7,707 nucleotides of DNA, taken from Desulfobacula sp. GTDB lineage: Bacteria > Desulfobacterota > Desulfobacteria > Desulfobacterales > Desulfobacteraceae. Each line of letters starts with the position of its first letter. Positions within the stretch are counted from its first letter, which is position 1. Made by a program: the position numbers and the translations under genes. The stretch spans positions 1 through 7,707 of the forward strand of contig JAOZRF010000123.1 in assembly GCA_029940245.1 (NCBI GenBank). The letters run 5' to 3'. Below are positions 5,287 through 7,707 of the stretch, piece by piece. Below the pieces are notes generated by a model. It saw only the letters and a program-made list of their open reading frames with translations, searched no databases and was not told where the DNA came from.

Positions 5287-6112
5287 TGACATCAGGACCT
5301 TGAGAAGGAAAGTCGAAACCATAAGCAGCCTGCCAACAACACCGGATGTTCTTAAACAGATTTTAGTAATGATCGAAAAACCTAGTATATCCTTAGGTGA
5401 AATCAGCAATTTCATATCGAATGATCCCGCTCTGGCAACAAGAATTCTCAAGATGGTTAATTCGGTAATCTATGGTTTTCCCGGCAGGATATCATCAGTA
5501 TCACATGCAACTGTGCTTCTTGGTTTGAATGTGATAAAAGGCCTGCTCATAGGAACCTCCGTATTCGAACTGATGCAGAAATCCATGCTCGGACTCTGGG
5601 AACATTCTATTAATTGTGCCATAACAGCAAAACTCATAGCCCAGCGGAAAGGATTGAAAGACCCTGACGATGTTTATGCCGCAGGGTTACTTCATGACAT
5701 AGGAAAGGTAATTCTAATTCTTCAATTCCCAGAGGAATATGAAAAAGTAATGAATGAAATAAATATGGAAGATATTACTATTTCTGAGGCGGAGAAGAAT
5801 CATTTTGCAGAAACTCACGCCGGTGTCGGTTCCTGGCTGGCGGAAAAATGGCGTTTCCCCCTTAACCTGGTAGAAAGCATAAAATATCACCATAAACCTA
5901 ATCTCTCAAAAAATGCTCCCCTTGAAACGGCAATTGTGCACTTATCGGATATTCTCGTGCGCGCGATGGGATTAGGGTTTGCGGGCGATCCCTTTGTACC
6001 GGCCTTAAACCCTACCGTTTTTGAGTATCTTGATCTGAATGAAAATGATATAAAAGAAATACTGGGAGAAGTGGAAGCTTCCAAGAGTGTCACAGAGGAG
6101 TTATCCTTATAA
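5276..6112 (+). CDS. HDOD domain protein, second copy
   Basis: This is a cytoplasmic HDOD signalling protein of 278 residues, with no receiver, GGDEF or membrane segment attached. The N-terminal half shows SSLPTTPDVLKQIL, SNDPALATRILKMVNSVIYG and ATVLLGLNVIKGLL. The HD half shows H110 (LWEH), H140-D141 (GLLHDIGK), H181, H205-H206 (KYHHKP) and D225 (HLSDIL), again a complete H, HD, H, H, D ligand pattern. It aligns along its whole length with the HDOD protein at 2871-3785, including the KS...W.H and FP..Y segments, so the two are paralogues, though clearly diverged. The ATG overlaps the end of the preceding small gene by 11 bp and has GAGGTG just upstream. The diguanylate-cyclase-like gene starts 2 bp after its stop. 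The operon position suggests it works in, or responds to, cyclic-di-GMP signalling. Confidence 0.9.
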   Translation: MNNNDIRTLRRKVETISSLPTTPDVLKQILVMIEKPSISLGEISNFISNDPALATRILKMVNSVIYGFPGRISSVSHATVLLGLNVIKGLLIGTSVFELMQKSMLGLWEHSINCAITAKLIAQRKGLKDPDDVYAAGLLHDIGKVILILQFPEEYEKVMNEINMEDITISEAEKNHFAETHAGVGSWLAEKWRFPLNLVESIKYHHKPNLSKNAPLETAIVHLSDILVRAMGLGFAGDPFVPALNPTVFEYLDLNENDIKEILGEVEASKSVTEELSL

Positions 6113-6114
6113 TT

Positions 6115-7026
6115 ATGAAATCTATAGTGGTTATTTCTAAGGATATTATTATATTAAAAACTTTAGAAGTTGTGTTTAAAAGTTTATACAAAACAGCCGT
6201 TTTCAATAATATACAATTCGCTCTTGATTATATATACAATTCCATGCCTGATCTTGTAATTATTGATATCAATACCGATGATTCTGCTTCAATCAACATC
6301 CTCAGCAATTTGAAGGAAGACCCAATATTTTATCAATTGCCTGTTCTTGCCGTTCTTTCTGATCAGCCTGGTCCCATCACATGGGATTTTTTGCCTGTTG
6401 AAGACTACATTCACAAAGCTGATTTTGAAAGAGACATGCTTACCCGCGTTAAGCTCTCCATTATAAGGGCTGAAAGAGTTGTTGAAATTAATCCCCTGAC
6501 AAAATTACCGGGGAATATTTCAATAAACAGACAAATTCAGGCCAGGCTTGATAAACATGAAGTTTTCGCCCTTGCTTATGCAGATCTCGATCATTTTAAG
6601 CCCTTTAATGATAAATATGGTTTCAGCCGTGGGGATGAAGTTATAAGGATAACGGGACGTCTTGTTCTTAATATTGTAAAAAACAAACAGCATAAAAACA
6701 GTTTTGTAGGACATATAGGAGGAGACGATTTCATATTCATTATGGATTTAAACCTCATCGAAGAAACGTCTATCGAAATTATAAACAACTTTGACAGAAT
6801 CATATCCACGTTTTATGATAACGATGATAGAGTAAGGGGCCATATTGAATCCTGTGACAGACATGGCCTTTTGAAATCATTCGACATAATGAGTATTTCC
6901 ATAGGAATTACAGATACAAAAGCCGGGAATTTTCCCCACTATGGAGAAATTACAGAGCGGGCATCGGAAATGAAAAAATATGCCAAGCAGTTCATAGGAA
7001 GTTGCTACAGGTTAGATAGGAGATAG
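6115..7026 (+). CDS. Receiver-GGDDF diguanylate cyclase-like protein
   Basis: This 303-residue cytoplasmic protein has two domains. Residues 1-115 are a receiver fold. The phosphoacceptor position D51 (LVIIDIN), S82 and K101 (YIHKADF) are kept, but the usual acidic pair is reduced to SKD (8-10), so phosphorylation may be weak or absent. Residues 125-303 are a GGDEF domain: NPLTKLPGN, then YADLDHFKPFNDKYGF with metal ligand D157 and guanine-contact N165, then D174, then GGDDF at 202-206 in place of GGDEF, and SISIGIT near the end. The RxxD inhibitory site is absent (HKNS at that position). D174, the residue replaced by Ser in cGAMP-making Hypr enzymes, is Asp here, pointing to cyclic-di-GMP as product if active. 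It starts 2 bp after the HDOD stop, with GAGGAG 14 bases upstream. Confidence 0.88.
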   Translation: MKSIVVISKDIIILKTLEVVFKSLYKTAVFNNIQFALDYIYNSMPDLVIIDINTDDSASINILSNLKEDPIFYQLPVLAVLSDQPGPITWDFLPVEDYIHKADFERDMLTRVKLSIIRAERVVEINPLTKLPGNISINRQIQARLDKHEVFALAYADLDHFKPFNDKYGFSRGDEVIRITGRLVLNIVKNKQHKNSFVGHIGGDDFIFIMDLNLIEETSIEIINNFDRIISTFYDNDDRVRGHIESCDRHGLLKSFDIMSISIGITDTKAGNFPHYGEITERASEMKKYAKQFIGSCYRLDRR

Positions 7027-7092
7027 TGATATCCTTTCTGAGGGACAGCAGCCGGGGATCAGGAATTAATTTGAGTAGTTGCTAAAGTTTTG

Positions 7093-7121
7093 TTGTAAAC
7101 TTGCCGATATCCTTTTAAAAA
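7093..7121 (+). promoter_or_regulatory. Weak candidate promoter before the receiver-HD-GYP gene
   Basis: The 131-bp gap 7027-7157 has no gene. TTGTAA (7093-7098) and TAAAAA (7116-7121) are 17 bases apart and match consensus at 4 of 6 each. A 10-bp direct repeat GATATCCTTT occurs at 7028-7037 and 7106-7115, the second copy lying inside the promoter spacer. No terminator was seen, so read-through from the upstream operon is also possible. Confidence 0.25.
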
Positions 7122-7157
7122 TAAAGCAAATCCCAAAGGTTGAAAAACAGGCAGCCT

Positions 7158-7707
7158 ATGATAACTAATTTTATTTCCCAGAAATCCACAAAGGCCAATA
7201 TCTTAATTGTTGATGATGAACCCATGATAAGAGACCTGCTTGAAAATACCATGGCCAGAACGAACTATTCCTGCTGCTTTGCTAAAAATGGTGAAGAGGC
7301 ACTGGAAATGATTTCCGGGCAGATGTTTGATGTGGTGGTTACTGACGTTGACATGCCTGGAATGGATGGTATTGAGCTTGCCAAAATTATTAAATCGAAA
7401 TTTACTGCTAATGTCATTGTAATGACAGGTCACATTCATAGCTACCAGTATGCTGAAATCATCGATATCGGTGCCAGTGATTTTCTTGAAAAACCTTTTT
7501 CGCCCAAAGAAATGGCTATCCGGATAAATCGTGTGTTAATGGAAAGAGCTCTTAAGCAAGAGGCCCAAAAAGCCCATGAAGCACTCAAGGAATCCCATAT
7601 CGATTCCATACACCGTCTGGTCATGGCAGCAGAATATAAAGATGAGGACACTGGAAATCATATTGTCAGAATTGGGCAATATGGCTCACTCATGGCTGAA
7701 AAATTAT
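7158..7707 (+). CDS. Receiver-HD-GYP cyclic-di-GMP phosphodiesterase (RpfG-like), partial
   Basis: The reading frame is open from ATG 7158 to the window end (183 codons), so the C-terminal part is missing. Residues 13-125 form a canonical receiver domain: D19, D20 and E21 (VDDE), phosphoacceptor D63 (VVTDVDMPGMDG), T90 (VMTGH) and K112 (LEKPF). A charged helix (about 126-150, ERALKQEAQKAHEALKES) links to the beginning of an HD-GYP domain, EYKDEDTGNHIVRIGQY (159-175), with E159 and H168 at the first metal-ligand positions. This architecture is that of RpfG-type response regulators, which hydrolyse cyclic-di-GMP when active. The GYP motif itself is beyond the window. The start is supported by receiver homology beginning 13 residues in; the ribosome binding site is weak. 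It lies downstream of the GGDDF gene in the same direction, so synthesis and breakdown functions are adjacent. Confidence 0.9.
   Translation, partial: MITNFISQKSTKANILIVDDEPMIRDLLENTMARTNYSCCFAKNGEEALEMISGQMFDVVVTDVDMPGMDGIELAKIIKSKFTANVIVMTGHIHSYQYAEIIDIGASDFLEKPFSPKEMAIRINRVLMERALKQEAQKAHEALKESHIDSIHRLVMAAEYKDEDTGNHIVRIGQYGSLMAEKL

Noticed and set aside
6115..7026. Hypr-type cGAMP synthase
   Set aside because: The diagnostic Asp-to-Ser change is absent; the aligned residue is D174.
7203..7651. Two minus-strand open frames of 78 and 69 codons
   Set aside because: They are antisense to the receiver-HD-GYP gene, which is open to the window end and has all receiver residues.

Overview
The window reads as chromosomal DNA from a Gram-negative bacterium, most likely a sulfate-reducing Thermodesulfobacteriota (Desulfobacter/Desulfobacula-like). 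This rests on the moderate A+T content, an FmdE-type gene, an IS200-type element and especially the density of HDOD, GGDEF and HD-GYP signalling genes. It is inference from gene content and protein style; no rRNA or other marker is present.

Left part (1-2450, minus strand). A 3' fragment of an fmdE-like gene (about 90-497) ends abruptly at the right end of an IS200/IS605-type insertion sequence (about 498-1085). That element carries one intact Y1-HUH transposase (528-962) and several hairpins at its ends. The missing 5' part of fmdE is not on the other side of the element, so this is a junction with loss rather than a simple insertion. Next comes a complete M20 metallopeptidase gene (1185-2423). 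A gene-poor stretch of about 450 bp follows; it holds the divergent promoter regions, an inverted repeat and a palindrome that may be a terminator.

Middle part (2871-4715, plus strand). A two-gene unit encodes an HDOD protein and, 9 bp later, a metallo-beta-lactamase-fold hydrolase.

Right part (4805-7707, plus strand). A good -35 box starts a transcription unit with a roughly 150-nt leader that can fold into three successive stem-loops. The unit encodes a 98-aa protein resembling the accessory domain normally found at the N-terminus of HD-GYP proteins, a second HDOD protein (11-bp overlap), and a receiver-GGDDF diguanylate-cyclase-like protein (2-bp gap). After 131 bp comes a receiver-HD-GYP protein cut by the window end.

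How the genes may work together. The right part pairs a putative cyclic-di-GMP synthase with a putative cyclic-di-GMP hydrolase of the RpfG type, both fronted by receiver domains. Between and before them lie two HDOD paralogues that keep the whole H...HD...H...H...D metal-ligand pattern, and a stand-alone HD-GYP accessory domain. The simplest reading is a local nucleotide-second-messenger module. The stand-alone accessory domain, the non-canonical GGDDF cyclase without an inhibitory site, and the structured leader are its least ordinary parts. No CRISPR array, tRNA or rRNA was seen. Bases 1-89 show nothing I can assign.
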